A DNA stretch of 52,209 nt from JAGMES01 sp023128035 (GTDB taxonomy: Bacteria; Bacillota; Halanaerobiia; DY22613). Location of the stretch: NCBI GenBank assembly GCA_030627905.1, contig DAOVRZ010000025.1, forward strand, positions 1-52,209, in the 5' to 3' direction. Numbering within the stretch: the first letter of the stretch is position 1; each line of letters starts with the position of its first letter. Positions 8,585-17,781 of this stretch are shown here, piece by piece. The notes below the pieces were generated by a model. It saw nothing but the letters and a program-made list of their open reading frames with translations, was not told the origin of the DNA and ran no database searches. A program made the translations under genes and the position numbers.

Positions 8585-10099
8585 ATGAAAGGTTCAATCA
8601 TGTTTCAAGGTACTGCCTCATCTGTAGGCAAGAGTCTCTTATCAGCAGCATTTTGTCGGATTTTTTATCAGGATGGATATAAAGTAGCTCCTTTTAAATC
8701 ACAGAATATGGCGTTGAATTCTTTTATAACTAAAGCAGGTTTGGAGATGGGACGTGCTCAAGTCTTTCAAGCAGAGGCAGCAGGAATTGAGCCGACTGTA
8801 GAGATGAATCCAATTTTATTGAAGCCGACTACAGATGTTGGTTCACAGGTGATAGTAAATGGTAAAGTGATGAAAAACATGGCGGCTAGTGAGTATTTCA
8901 AATATAAACCTAAACTCGGCAAAATGGTTCAGGAAACATATGATAAGTTGGCAGATAAATTTGATTTAGTGGTAATCGAAGGAGCAGGGAGTCCTGCGGA
9001 GATTAATTTGAAAAGTGGAGATATTGTAAACATGGGAATGGCGAAGATGGCCAAATCTCCTGTGATTTTAATCGGTGATATTGATAGAGGAGGAGTTTTT
9101 GCATCCCTTTATGGTACAATGATGCTTTTAGAACCTGAAGAACGTGCTTTAATTAAGGGTGTGATTATCAATAAATTTAGAGGTGATTTCAAACTTTTAG
9201 AATCGGGCTTACATCAGTTGGAAGAGTTAGTTGGTGTACCAGTTTTGGGAGTAGTGCCATATACAAATGTACAGATTGATGATGAAGATAGTGTGACAGA
9301 ACGATTTAAAAGAAGAGAAACAGGAGATGGATTGAAGGTACAAGTAATTTTATTACCATTTATCTCTAATTTTACAGATTTCACCCCACTAGAGATGGAA
9401 GAAGATTTAATTTTAAGTTATGTACGTCGGCCTGATGAATTAGATAATCCGGATTTAATTATCATCCCTGGTTCAAAGAATACTCTGGAGGATCGGCTAT
9501 ATTTACAAAAAACTGGTTGGGATTCAGCACTTAGAAAATATGTTCGTGATGATGGATTATTGATTGGGATTTGTGGAGGATATCAGATGCTAGGTAAGAT
9601 GCTTCATGATCCTTATGAGACTGAGAGTAGTTTAAGTTCATTGCCTGGACTTGGAATTTTAAATGCAGAGACTGAGATGGCAGAAGAAAAGACCACCAGA
9701 CAGGTAGAAGGAATCTTTGAATATAGTGATGAGACCTATTTTGCAGGAATGAAGGGTATGTCAATCAAGGGTTATGAGATTCATATGGGCCAGACTAATC
9801 TTGACGAAAAGATCGCTCAACCAATTCGCTTACACTCAGTTGATGAGTGGGATGGCGGAATTAATGAGCAAGGCAATGTAATGGGAACATATTTACACGG
9901 AATCTTTGAGAATATCGCCTGGACTTGTCAGTTATTGAATAATCTTAGAAGAAAAAAAGGTCTTGATGAAAAAGAGGGAAGCGTAAAGAGTTATGCTGAA
10001 CTAAAAGAAGCAGAATATGATCGACTAGCAGAACATGTACGAAAACATGTTGATTTAGATAAAATATATCAGATCATCAAAGAAGGTGTAGAAGTTTAA
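8585..10099 (+). CDS. cbiP: Cobyric acid synthase
   Basis: A 504-residue glutamine-dependent enzyme that amidates the b, d, e and g side chains of the corrin to give cobyric acid (CobQ/CbiP family). The N-terminal domain begins MFQGTASSVGKSLLSAAFCR with a P-loop-like motif, followed by PFKSQNMALNSF. The class I amidotransferase domain has Cys330 in GICGGYQMLG and a histidine in GTYLHGIFEN. Length is typical. It overlaps cbiB by one base (TAATG at 10097), implying translational coupling. Confidence 0.95.
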   Translation: MKGSIMFQGTASSVGKSLLSAAFCRIFYQDGYKVAPFKSQNMALNSFITKAGLEMGRAQVFQAEAAGIEPTVEMNPILLKPTTDVGSQVIVNGKVMKNMAASEYFKYKPKLGKMVQETYDKLADKFDLVVIEGAGSPAEINLKSGDIVNMGMAKMAKSPVILIGDIDRGGVFASLYGTMMLLEPEERALIKGVIINKFRGDFKLLESGLHQLEELVGVPVLGVVPYTNVQIDDEDSVTERFKRRETGDGLKVQVILLPFISNFTDFTPLEMEEDLILSYVRRPDELDNPDLIIIPGSKNTLEDRLYLQKTGWDSALRKYVRDDGLLIGICGGYQMLGKMLHDPYETESSLSSLPGLGILNAETEMAEEKTTRQVEGIFEYSDETYFAGMKGMSIKGYEIHMGQTNLDEKIAQPIRLHSVDEWDGGINEQGNVMGTYLHGIFENIAWTCQLLNNLRRKKGLDEKEGSVKSYAELKEAEYDRLAEHVRKHVDLDKIYQIIKEGVEV

Positions 10100-11043
10100 T
10101 GGAAAAGGTAATAATCATCGGAATGGCAGTACTTTTAGATTGGGTCTTTGGTGATCCATATTGGCTTCCACATCCGATTAGAGGAATTGGTTGGCTTATT
10201 AAAAAAATTGAACGAGGAGTAACAAAGTTAAAGATAAATAAACGTATACAAGGAGTAATTCTTTGGTTAGGCGTTATAATAATCACTTTTTATGTGAGCA
10301 GACTTTTCTTGAGGATGTTGGAACTCATGCATCCAGTATTTTATATAGTCGGTCAAATAGTACTTCTCTATACTTGTTTAGCTGCTAAATGTTTAGAACA
10401 AGAGAGTCGTAAAGTGATGAATCAGTTAGAAAAAGGTGATCTAAAAGAAGCACGAAAGCTCTTATCCTATCTGGTAGGACGAGAGACAGATAAATTGACG
10501 AAAAGAAGTGTTATTCGGGCCACGATTGAGACGGTTGCGGAAAATATCGTGGATGGTGTACTATCTCCATTGTTTTATGCATTCATCGGTGGTGTTCCGT
10601 TGGCCCTGACTTATAAAGCTGTAAATACATTAGATTCGATGGTAGGATATAAAAATGAAAAATATTTAGAATTAGGATGGGCCTCTGCAAGAATGGATGA
10701 TTGGGCCAACTTCATCCCAGCCCGTGTATCAGCGATGTTAATTCCAATTGCTGTATTTATTACAAAGGGTGATGCAATCTCAAGTTTTATGATTATGCTC
10801 AGAGATCGAAAAAATCATTCCAGCCCAAATGCAGGGCATCCTGAGGCTGCCGTGGCAGGAGGATTAAGTATCCGACTGGGCGGGTCAAATAGATATTTTG
10901 GAAAAATAGTAGAAAAGGCGACCCTTGGTGACCGGGTGAAACCTGTTAAAGAGGGAATGATCTCTCAAACTAATCATATAATGTATCTAACAGAAATACT
11001 AGCGTTAGTGCTTTTTAGCATAGTTTATCTTATTATTTATTAG
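10099..11043 (+). CDS. cbiB: Adenosylcobinamide-phosphate synthase
   Basis: A 314-residue membrane protein that attaches the aminopropanol (phosphate) arm to cobyric acid. The N-terminal DWVFGDPYWLPHPIRGIGWL, the central NIVDGVLSPLFYAFIGG and the C-terminal NAGHPEAAVAGGLSIRLGG are the family hallmarks. At least four hydrophobic helices are visible. ATG 10099 shares a base with the stop of cbiP. The next gene makes its aminopropanol-phosphate substrate. Called cobD in some species. Confidence 0.94.
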   Translation: MEKVIIIGMAVLLDWVFGDPYWLPHPIRGIGWLIKKIERGVTKLKINKRIQGVILWLGVIIITFYVSRLFLRMLELMHPVFYIVGQIVLLYTCLAAKCLEQESRKVMNQLEKGDLKEARKLLSYLVGRETDKLTKRSVIRATIETVAENIVDGVLSPLFYAFIGGVPLALTYKAVNTLDSMVGYKNEKYLELGWASARMDDWANFIPARVSAMLIPIAVFITKGDAISSFMIMLRDRKNHSSPNAGHPEAAVAGGLSIRLGGSNRYFGKIVEKATLGDRVKPVKEGMISQTNHIMYLTEILALVLFSIVYLIIY

Positions 11044-11063
11044 CAAGTTGAAAGGGGAGAAAA

Positions 11064-12143
11064 ATGTCTAAAGTAATTCATGGTGGAAATATTTATCAGT
11101 ATTCGGATAAATTGATTGATTTTAGCAGTAATATCAATCCTCTTGGAATTCCTGGATCGGCAAAAGTGGTGTTAAATGAATCCTGGGAACATTTAGAACG
11201 CTATCCTGATCTTTATTATACTTCTTTGCGTAATGCAATTGCCAACCACCATCAACTTGATGCAGATCAGATCATAGTTGGTAATGGGGCAGCAGAGATC
11301 ATTTTTCTCATGGGAAGATTATTTCAGAATAAAAAGGTTTTAATCCCTATGCCAACCTTCGGTGAGTACAGGCAGGCGGTTGAGTTGGGCGGAGGTCAGG
11401 TAGAGATCGTCTATCGGGATTCAGAGAATGATTTTTCTTTACCTATAAATAAGATTCTTGATAATTTGAATCATGTGGATGGTGTAATTCTGTGTCATCC
11501 GAATAACCCTACTGGAAAGTTGGTAGCAGAAGATAATCTAGTGCAGATTGTTGAGAAAACACGACAATTAAATAAAATGCTTATTCTGGATGAAGCTTTT
11601 ATCGATTTTGCTTTCGACTCAGAAAAGAAGAGTGGATTAAAGTGGCTTAAATCACATCCTCAGATGATGATCATTCGAGCTTTCACAAAATTCTACGCAA
11701 TGCCAGGTTTACGATTAGGTTATGGCTTAGGTTCATCTCAATTGATCGAAAGGTTGCACGAGATGCAAATACCCTGGTCAGTTAATAGTTTAGCTGTTGA
11801 GATTGGGATACGAATTCTTCAAGATATAGATTATCTTCAGCGTTCAAAGGATTGGATTTTCGCTGAAAGAGAGTATTTTACTAATGCTCTTCGAAAATTA
11901 CCAGATATACAGGTATATCCTACAGATGCAAACTTTATCTTATGTAAAATCCAAAGAGAAGATTTGAATGTTGGAGTTTTAAAAGCTAGAATGATTGATG
12001 AAGGAATTTTAATCAGAGATGCCAGTTCTTTTGCTGGATTGGATAATTCTTATTTTCGAGTGGCAATTAAAGATCACGAAAACAATAAATACCTATGTCA
12101 AGCTTTAGAAAAGTCTTTAAAAATTGATCAAAAGGTGTTTTAG
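11064..12143 (+). CDS. cobD: Threonine-phosphate decarboxylase
   Basis: A 359-residue PLP-dependent fold-type I aminotransferase homologue that decarboxylates L-threonine-O-3-phosphate to (R)-1-amino-2-propanol phosphate for the nucleotide-loop linker. The start HGGNIYQYSDKLIDFSSNIN is typical. NPNNP-type substrate motif is CHPNNPTGKL; the PLP lysine is probably Lys209 in AFTKFYAMPGLRLGYG. Start ATG 11064 follows AAAGGGGAG. It abuts pduX directly, and the pair explains how the linker is made. Distinguished from histidinol-phosphate aminotransferase mainly by context. Confidence 0.92.
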   Translation: MSKVIHGGNIYQYSDKLIDFSSNINPLGIPGSAKVVLNESWEHLERYPDLYYTSLRNAIANHHQLDADQIIVGNGAAEIIFLMGRLFQNKKVLIPMPTFGEYRQAVELGGGQVEIVYRDSENDFSLPINKILDNLNHVDGVILCHPNNPTGKLVAEDNLVQIVEKTRQLNKMLILDEAFIDFAFDSEKKSGLKWLKSHPQMMIIRAFTKFYAMPGLRLGYGLGSSQLIERLHEMQIPWSVNSLAVEIGIRILQDIDYLQRSKDWIFAEREYFTNALRKLPDIQVYPTDANFILCKIQREDLNVGVLKARMIDEGILIRDASSFAGLDNSYFRVAIKDHENNKYLCQALEKSLKIDQKVF

Positions 12144-13061
12144 ATGAATCAAATTGATCTACAGCAGAAAAAAAAGCAAACCTTTCGAATGCCAGGTTCA
12201 TGTGGAGAACTTATTCAGGGAGTTTTAAATGGAAGAGAAATTTTGATCTCAACTCCGATTAATTTATATAATTATTTGACTATAAATCAGGAAGAAGGAG
12301 TTTTGTGGAATCAGCTTCCGAAAAAGATGCAACAGGGTATGGTTACTCTTTTACGTTTTTTACAAATTGATGTTGAGATGTTAGATTCATTAAGATTTCT
12401 ACATCAGACTGAAATACCCGTAGGTGTAGGGATGGCAAGTAGTACTGCTGACTTAGCTTTGGCTTGTGCAGGATTAGCATATTTTCTAGGGTTATCTCTT
12501 AGCAGTGCTGAACTAGCAAAATTAATGGTACAGATTGAACCGACAGATAGTATTATTTTCCCGGAAGCAACATTATTTGAACAAAAAAGTGCTCAGTTGC
12601 AGCAAAAAATCGGGCCTTATCCAGAAATGGAATTGTTAGTCTTAGGTTTAAATGCTACTCTTGATACGGTTGAATTTCATAAAAAACGATTATCGGTTCC
12701 GATGGTAGATGAAGAGTATAGGCTGATGCTAGAAGGTTTTAGTGATAAGAATTTAAGATTAATCGGGAAAGCTGCTACATTGAATAGTTTTCAGTGGCAA
12801 AATATTTTACCTAAACTAGGGCTTAAAGAGATTGTAGATATATCTCTTTCACTAGGTGCCTACGGCGTTCAGGTTGCTCACAGTGGAACAGTCTTAGGGA
12901 TAATGTGTGACCCGATGGTGGTAAAATTTAATGAACTAAAAAGTGAACTAAAAAAAGCAGGAGTTTTGGAAAGTTATCCATATTTCTGGAGTTTGAAAAC
13001 AGTATCAGGCGGTGTAGAAGTTTTTGTAAATGGATCATTTACAAAAATATACTTAGTTTAG
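12144..13061 (+). CDS. pduX: L-threonine kinase, PduX type
   Basis: A 305-residue GHMP-family kinase. The N-terminal RMPGSCGELIQGVLNGREIL and the glycine-rich ATP motif PVGVGMASSTADLALA match PduX, which phosphorylates free L-threonine for the cobalamin linker. A C-terminal AHSGTVLGIM matches GHMP motif 3. ATG follows the TAG of cobD with no gap, so the two are probably translated together, kinase product feeding the decarboxylase. It sits here in a biosynthetic operon rather than a propanediol-use operon. Confidence 0.88.
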   Translation: MNQIDLQQKKKQTFRMPGSCGELIQGVLNGREILISTPINLYNYLTINQEEGVLWNQLPKKMQQGMVTLLRFLQIDVEMLDSLRFLHQTEIPVGVGMASSTADLALACAGLAYFLGLSLSSAELAKLMVQIEPTDSIIFPEATLFEQKSAQLQQKIGPYPEMELLVLGLNATLDTVEFHKKRLSVPMVDEEYRLMLEGFSDKNLRLIGKAATLNSFQWQNILPKLGLKEIVDISLSLGAYGVQVAHSGTVLGIMCDPMVVKFNELKSELKKAGVLESYPYFWSLKTVSGGVEVFVNGSFTKIYLV

Positions 13062-13072
13062 GGGGAAATAAG

Positions 13073-13714
13073 ATGGATTATATAAAAAATCCGATGGGGA
13101 TTGAAAAACGAAGTATGGAGATTATTGAAGAGGAATTAGGCGCTAAAATTCATGATATTCCTCTAAAGATGCGAGCTCTAGTAAAGCGAGTGATACATAC
13201 GACAGCAGATTTTGAATATGCGGATCTTTTAGAATACAGTGATGATTTTGTTGAAAAGATGAAAGAAGCATTATTAAATAATTTACAGATTATTACTGAT
13301 ACGACGATGGCTTTATCAGGAATTAATAAACGGGTATTGCATGGATTGGGAGTAGAGTATCATTGTTATATTAGTGATCCTGAAGTAGTTCAATTGGCAA
13401 AATCTGAAGGTATAACTCGTTCGATGGCAGCTGTACGATTTGCTACTGAACGTTTTGTGCGCCCTATCTTTGTCTTTGGTAATGCTCCGACAGCAATTTT
13501 TCAATTAAAAGAACTTATAGATCAAGGTTTATGTAAACCTGCTTGTCTTGTGGGTGTACCAGTTGGTTTTGTCGGCGCTGCTGAATCGAAGGAATTAGTT
13601 AGAGAACTAGGAATTCCTTATATTATAACTCGTGGACGTAAAGGTGGAAGTACGGTGGCTGCAGCAATTATGAATTCCATTCTATATGAATTAAAAGGAA
13701 ATATAACTCCTTAG
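13073..13714 (+). CDS. cbiC: Cobalt-precorrin-8 methylmutase
   Basis: A 213-residue enzyme that moves the C11 methyl to C12, giving cobyrinic acid. The catalytic histidine is probably His42 in RVIHTTADFEYADLL. Other family features are DTTMALSGINKRVL, the invariant CYISDP, and GFVGAAESKELV near the end. Start ATG 13073 follows AGGGGGAA. Gap of 11 bases from pduX. Confidence 0.95.
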   Translation: MDYIKNPMGIEKRSMEIIEEELGAKIHDIPLKMRALVKRVIHTTADFEYADLLEYSDDFVEKMKEALLNNLQIITDTTMALSGINKRVLHGLGVEYHCYISDPEVVQLAKSEGITRSMAAVRFATERFVRPIFVFGNAPTAIFQLKELIDQGLCKPACLVGVPVGFVGAAESKELVRELGIPYIITRGRKGGSTVAAAIMNSILYELKGNITP

Positions 13715-13727
13715 GGGAGGATGGAAG

Positions 13728-14846
13728 ATGGAAGAATATGTACTACATCAAGGTAAACGACTTAAGATAGGATTTACAACCGGAACTTGTGCTGCAATAG
13801 CTGCTAAAGGTGCACTCTGGATGCTGATTAATAATAAGAAAACCGATAAAGAAACGATAACTTTGCCTCAAGAAGAAATTGTTACGCTGCCAATTGTCGA
13901 TGCAGTCTATAAACTTAAGGAAGCATCAGCAGGTGTAATTAAAGATGGTGGAGATGATCCTGATATAACAACAGGTTTGATTATTTATGCTAAGGTTAGA
14001 TGGTCAGATCAGCCAGGTGTTCATATTAAAGGGGGGATAGGAGTTGGACAGGTAACCCGTCGAGGGTTACAAGTTCCAGTAGGAGAACCTGCTATTAATC
14101 CAATTCCTAGGAAGATGATTGTAAATGCAATAAAATCTCTTCTTCCAAAAGAAAAGGGAATAGAAGTGGAAATTTCTGTACCAGGTGGTGAAGAGGTTGC
14201 TAAAAAAACCTTTAATCCAGAGTTGGGAATAGAAGGAGGCATATCAATTCTTGGAACCACTGGAATTGTTAAGCCAATGTCTGAGGAGGCCTATCGTATT
14301 TCTCTGGCATTAAAGGTTAAACAATTGGCAAAAAGCGGAGCAAAGTTTGGTGTATTGGTTCCAGGAAATTATGGTGAAAAAGTTGCCTTAGAGCAATATA
14401 ATATAGATTCAAGATATTTGATTCAAACGAGTAATTTTATAGGATATCTTTTAGAGGTATGTGCTGATGAAGGATTAAAACGGGTTTTACTAATTGGGCA
14501 TGTTGGGAAGTTGATTAAGGTTTCAGGAGGCATTTTTCATACTCATAGTCGTGTTGCTGATGCAAGACAGGAAATATTCGCAGGTTTAGTAGCACGTTTT
14601 GGTGGTAGTCAAAAATTAGTAGAAGATATTTTTCAGGCTAGTACAACCGAGACAATAGTTGAATTAATTGATCAAGCGAATCTTAGTCATATTTATTCGC
14701 CTATTGCAGAGAGAATTGCTAAGCGGTGTGAAAAATATGTTTATGGAAAATTAGAAGTAGGTGTGGTTCTTTATACTTTTGATAAAGGTGTATTAGCTGA
14801 AAGTGAGAAAGCGAAAAGTTGGAAAAATGAAGGGTGGGATATATGA
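13728..14846 (+). CDS. cbiD: Cobalt-precorrin-5B C1-methyltransferase
   Basis: A 372-residue CbiD, the anaerobic-route enzyme that methylates C1 after ring contraction. The N-terminal GFTTGTCAAIAAKGALWML is diagnostic, as are KDGGDDPDIT, GGIGVGQVTRRGLQVPVGEP and GHVGKLIKVSGGIFHTHSR. Its presence marks the cobalt-early pathway. Stop TGA 14844 overlaps the start of cbiE. Confidence 0.95.
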   Translation: MEEYVLHQGKRLKIGFTTGTCAAIAAKGALWMLINNKKTDKETITLPQEEIVTLPIVDAVYKLKEASAGVIKDGGDDPDITTGLIIYAKVRWSDQPGVHIKGGIGVGQVTRRGLQVPVGEPAINPIPRKMIVNAIKSLLPKEKGIEVEISVPGGEEVAKKTFNPELGIEGGISILGTTGIVKPMSEEAYRISLALKVKQLAKSGAKFGVLVPGNYGEKVALEQYNIDSRYLIQTSNFIGYLLEVCADEGLKRVLLIGHVGKLIKVSGGIFHTHSRVADARQEIFAGLVARFGGSQKLVEDIFQASTTETIVELIDQANLSHIYSPIAERIAKRCEKYVYGKLEVGVVLYTFDKGVLAESEKAKSWKNEGWDI

Positions 14847-15502
14847 TATCATCAGATCAGAGAAAAAAGAAAATTCGGGTGATTGGCGTTGGCCCAGGGT
14901 CAGAAGATTATTTGTTGCCAATGGCATTAAAAAAGGCACGGGAGTGTGACTTGCTCTTTGGTAGCAAACGAGCCTTACGATTATTTGAAGGGGTAGGTGT
15001 GCCCTTTTTGGAGTATTCTGCAAATTTTTCCGACTATATTGATCTGTTTAGTATGGAAAAAGACAAATTGATTGGAATTGTTGTGGCAGGAGATCCGGGA
15101 TTTTATAGTCTTTTGGCATTTTTACGAAAGCATTTTCCGCCAGAAAGTTTAGAAGTGATCCCTGGTGTCAGTTCTGTACAATATTTGTTTGCTAAAATAG
15201 CGACTCCTTGGCAGAATTATTATCTTACAAGTTGTCATGGAAGAGAGCTTGGAAATCTAAAAGAATTAGTACATCAACATGGGAAGTTGGCGCTTCTAAC
15301 AGATTCTAAATTGAATCCAACTAATATATGTAAGCGATTACTAAGTACGGATGATGGTAATTCATCTTTTGAAAATTATAGAGTTATTGTTGGAGAAAAC
15401 CTTTCATATCCAGATGAAAAGATTACGATAGGTAGTGTTAAAGAGATTGCTTTGATGGATCAATTTGGTATGTCGGTGGTGATAATTGACAATGAGTGGT
15501 AA
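14843..15502 (+). CDS. cbiE: Cobalt-precorrin-7 C5-methyltransferase
   Basis: A 219-residue tetrapyrrole methylase. The SAM-site motif GVGPGSEDYLLPMALK is near the N-terminus; the second motif is AGDPGFYSLLAFL, then VIPGVSSVQYLFAK. I prefer ATG 14843, which overlaps the cbiD stop as ATGA and lies after AAGGGTGGG; a GTG at 14834 is possible. Unlike CobL, cbiE and cbiT are separate genes here and overlap by 11 bases. Confidence 0.92.
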   Translation: MISSDQRKKKIRVIGVGPGSEDYLLPMALKKARECDLLFGSKRALRLFEGVGVPFLEYSANFSDYIDLFSMEKDKLIGIVVAGDPGFYSLLAFLRKHFPPESLEVIPGVSSVQYLFAKIATPWQNYYLTSCHGRELGNLKELVHQHGKLALLTDSKLNPTNICKRLLSTDDGNSSFENYRVIVGENLSYPDEKITIGSVKEIALMDQFGMSVVIIDNEW

Positions 15503-16079
15503 AAAGTTGTATCGAACAGGAATGATTTCAAAAGATGAATTAATTTTGGGTAATGCTCCTTGGACTAAACCTGAAGTTCGTGCAGTTACGATTGCAAAAT
15601 TAGATTTATTTCCTGATCATCATGTTCTTGATATTGGAGCAGGTACAGGAACGATTACTCTAGAGATGGCACGAAGATTGTTTAATGGTAGGGTTGTTTC
15701 TGTAGAGATGAAAGAAGAAGCCTGTCAATTGATAGATGCGAATCTTAAAAAGCTTGGATTAGAGAATGTAGGGTTAATTAAAGGAAAAGCTCCAGACTGT
15801 CTTCCAGATGAAGAATGGGATCGAATCTTTATTGGAGGGACTGGTGGAAATATTGAGGATATTCTTCAGTATGCTGTTAGTCATTTAAAGAAAAATGGAA
15901 TTTTAGTGATGAATACTGTAACCATTGATACGTTGAGTAAAGCACAGTCTTTTTTTAAAGAGCGAGAGTTAATTCATGAAGTTGTTTTACTTCAAGTGAG
16001 TAGGATTAGAGAGATTGGTGGGTATTCGATGTATCAAGGAGAAAATCCGATACATGTTATTAGGTATGTTATTGGGTAG
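15492..16079 (+). CDS. cbiT: Cobalt-precorrin-6B C15-methyltransferase (decarboxylating)
   Basis: A 195-residue Rossmann-fold SAM methyltransferase that methylates C15 and decarboxylates the C12 acetate. Motif I is DIGAGTGTITLEMA. MISKDELILGNAPWTKPEVR is the conserved CbiT start. ATG 15492 is preferred over TTG 15486. The TAG stop at 16077-16079 is followed in the same frame by the relic of a cobaltochelatase. Confidence 0.93.
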   Translation: MSGKKLYRTGMISKDELILGNAPWTKPEVRAVTIAKLDLFPDHHVLDIGAGTGTITLEMARRLFNGRVVSVEMKEEACQLIDANLKKLGLENVGLIKGKAPDCLPDEEWDRIFIGGTGGNIEDILQYAVSHLKKNGILVMNTVTIDTLSKAQSFFKERELIHEVVLLQVSRIREIGGYSMYQGENPIHVIRYVIG

Positions 16080-16142
16080 TTAGTTGTTGTGGGGCATGGA
16101 AGTCGGGCAAAAGACGCTGCTCCTTTGAAAAAGATTTCTTGA
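16080..16142 (+). pseudogene. cbiX: Relic of sirohydrochlorin cobaltochelatase CbiX
   Basis: Directly after the cbiT stop, and in the same frame, 20 codons read LVVVGHGSRAKDAAPLKKIS before TGA. GHGSR preceded by hydrophobic residues is the signature N-terminus of CbiX/SirB chelatases, including the metal-binding histidine. Nothing else of the expected 120-300 residues is found before cbiL at 16207. The gene inserting cobalt into the ring was evidently here and has been deleted. It is too short to function. Confidence 0.75.
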
Positions 16143-16206
16143 ATTATATAAGATAGAGATAAAGACTATGTAGATTAAATAAGATAAAACATTCTTGGAG
16201 GTAAAG

Positions 16207-16914
16207 ATGAAAGGTATTTTTTATGGAATTGGAGTTGGCCCTGGCTATCAGGGTTTGCTAACGATGCAGGGATATCAGATTTTACAAAAAGTTAATGTCA
16301 TAGTACTACCAGTTAAGAAAGCAGGGATGAAGAGTATAGCCTATGAGATTGTCAAAGACTATATACCAACTGATGCACAGATTTTAGAACAGGTCTATCC
16401 AATGTCATATAGTTCAGAGGTTTTAGATCAAGCCTGGAAAGAGAATACAGCAGAAATTGCTAAGTATTTAGATAAGGGAGATGAAGTTGCTTTTTTAACA
16501 CTTGGAGATGCATTTGTTTTTAGTACTTATAGTTATATTCATCAACTATTAAGCAAACAAGGTTATAATGCTGAAACGATCTCTGGAATTACATCTTTTC
16601 AAGCTGCTAGTGCCAAAGCAGGCATCCCATTAGTTCAAGGAAACGAAAAATTAGCTGTCTTGCCTGGTACTGAAGATTTAGAAGAGTTAGAGCAAATTCT
16701 CAAATTCTTCGACACAGTGGTTATTTTAAAAGTAAATAGAGTTTTCGAAGAAATATATGCATTCCTTGAAAGAAAAAACCTACTGACCAACTCATACATG
16801 GTCAGCAACCTAGGACTTAAAGAAGAAAAAATCTACTTAGATATTCCTTCTTTAGACACAGATGAAACCAAACTGCCATATCTAACTACACTGATCATTC
16901 GACGTGAACGTTAA
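16207..16914 (+). CDS. cbiL: Cobalt-factor II (precorrin-2) C20-methyltransferase
   Basis: A 235-residue tetrapyrrole methylase that adds the C20 methyl, the first methylation after cobalt insertion. GIGVGPGYQGLLTMQGYQIL gives the SAM motif; FLTLGDAFVFSTYSYI and GITSFQAASAKAGIPLVQG are typical of CbiL rather than its paralogues. I chose ATG 16207, five bases after GGAGG; TTG 16195 would lie upstream of that ribosome site. Confidence 0.92.
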   Translation: MKGIFYGIGVGPGYQGLLTMQGYQILQKVNVIVLPVKKAGMKSIAYEIVKDYIPTDAQILEQVYPMSYSSEVLDQAWKENTAEIAKYLDKGDEVAFLTLGDAFVFSTYSYIHQLLSKQGYNAETISGITSFQAASAKAGIPLVQGNEKLAVLPGTEDLEELEQILKFFDTVVILKVNRVFEEIYAFLERKNLLTNSYMVSNLGLKEEKIYLDIPSLDTDETKLPYLTTLIIRRER

Positions 16915-17007
16915 CACTAAAGTGTTTATGCTATTAACCGTAAACTCTAAACTTAACTGTGAACTTTAGCCCCCACATGTTATGAAATTTAAGAAAAAGG
17001 ATGTGAA

Positions 17008-17781
17008 ATGATGATTTATTTTATCGGAGCAGGGCCAGGCGATCCAGAGCTAATCACCGTAAAAGGTGCTAAACTTATCAAAGAAGCAGATATAATCGTA
17101 TATGCGGGATCATTGGTTAATCCTGAAGTTTTGCGAGAGGCTGGCCCGGATTGCGAGATTTATAATAGTGCAACAATGGACTTAGATGAAACGACAGAAG
17201 TAATGGTAAATGGGATTAAAGAAAATAAAAAAGTAGTTCGTGTTCATACTGGCGACCCTGCGATTTATGGAGCTATACAAGAGCAGATGTATCGCTTAGA
17301 CAAGGAAGGTATTCCTTATAAGGTTATTCCAGGTGTTAGTTCTTTTTGTGGAGCATCAGCAGCATTAAAAAGAGAATTAACAGTACCTGATAAAGCACAG
17401 ACTGTGATTCTTACGCGAATGGAAGGACGTACACCAGTCCCTGAGAGAGAAAAACTTGCCAAACTTGCTGCACACCAATCAACAATGGTTATCTTTTTGA
17501 GTGTAGGAATGCTCGATGAAGTAGTAAACGAGTTGAGTCAACATTATCCTTCAACTACACCTGTAGCAGTAGTTTATAAAGCAACTTGGCCAGAAGAGAA
17601 AAAGGTTATTGGACAATTGGATAATATTGCTCAATTAACTAAAGATGCAGGAATTACTAAAACAGCTTTAATTATGGTAGGAGATTTTCTAAGAGAAGAT
17701 CGAGATGAAGAGTCATTATTATATGCTTCACACTTTTCTAGTGAATTTCGACAGGCAAAGGATGATAAAAAGTGCGACTAA
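17008..17781 (+). CDS. cbiF: Cobalt-precorrin-4 C11-methyltransferase
   Basis: A 257-residue tetrapyrrole methylase. YFIGAGPGDPELITVKGAKL, then IVYAGSLVNPEVL, VHTGDPAIYGAIQEQMYRL and VIPGVSSFCGASAALKRELT are diagnostic for CbiF/CobM. ATG 17008 (an ATG at 17011 is also in frame) follows AAAAGG. A 93-base gap separates it from cbiL; it overlaps cbiG by 10 bases. Confidence 0.94.
   Translation: MMIYFIGAGPGDPELITVKGAKLIKEADIIVYAGSLVNPEVLREAGPDCEIYNSATMDLDETTEVMVNGIKENKKVVRVHTGDPAIYGAIQEQMYRLDKEGIPYKVIPGVSSFCGASAALKRELTVPDKAQTVILTRMEGRTPVPEREKLAKLAAHQSTMVIFLSVGMLDEVVNELSQHYPSTTPVAVVYKATWPEEKKVIGQLDNIAQLTKDAGITKTALIMVGDFLREDRDEESLLYASHFSSEFRQAKDDKKCD

Noticed and set aside
16077..16142. Read-through of the cbiT TAG as pyrrolysine to give a longer fusion
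   Set aside because: The continuation ends after 20 codons and lacks the rest of the chelatase, so no functional fusion could result; a relic explains it better.
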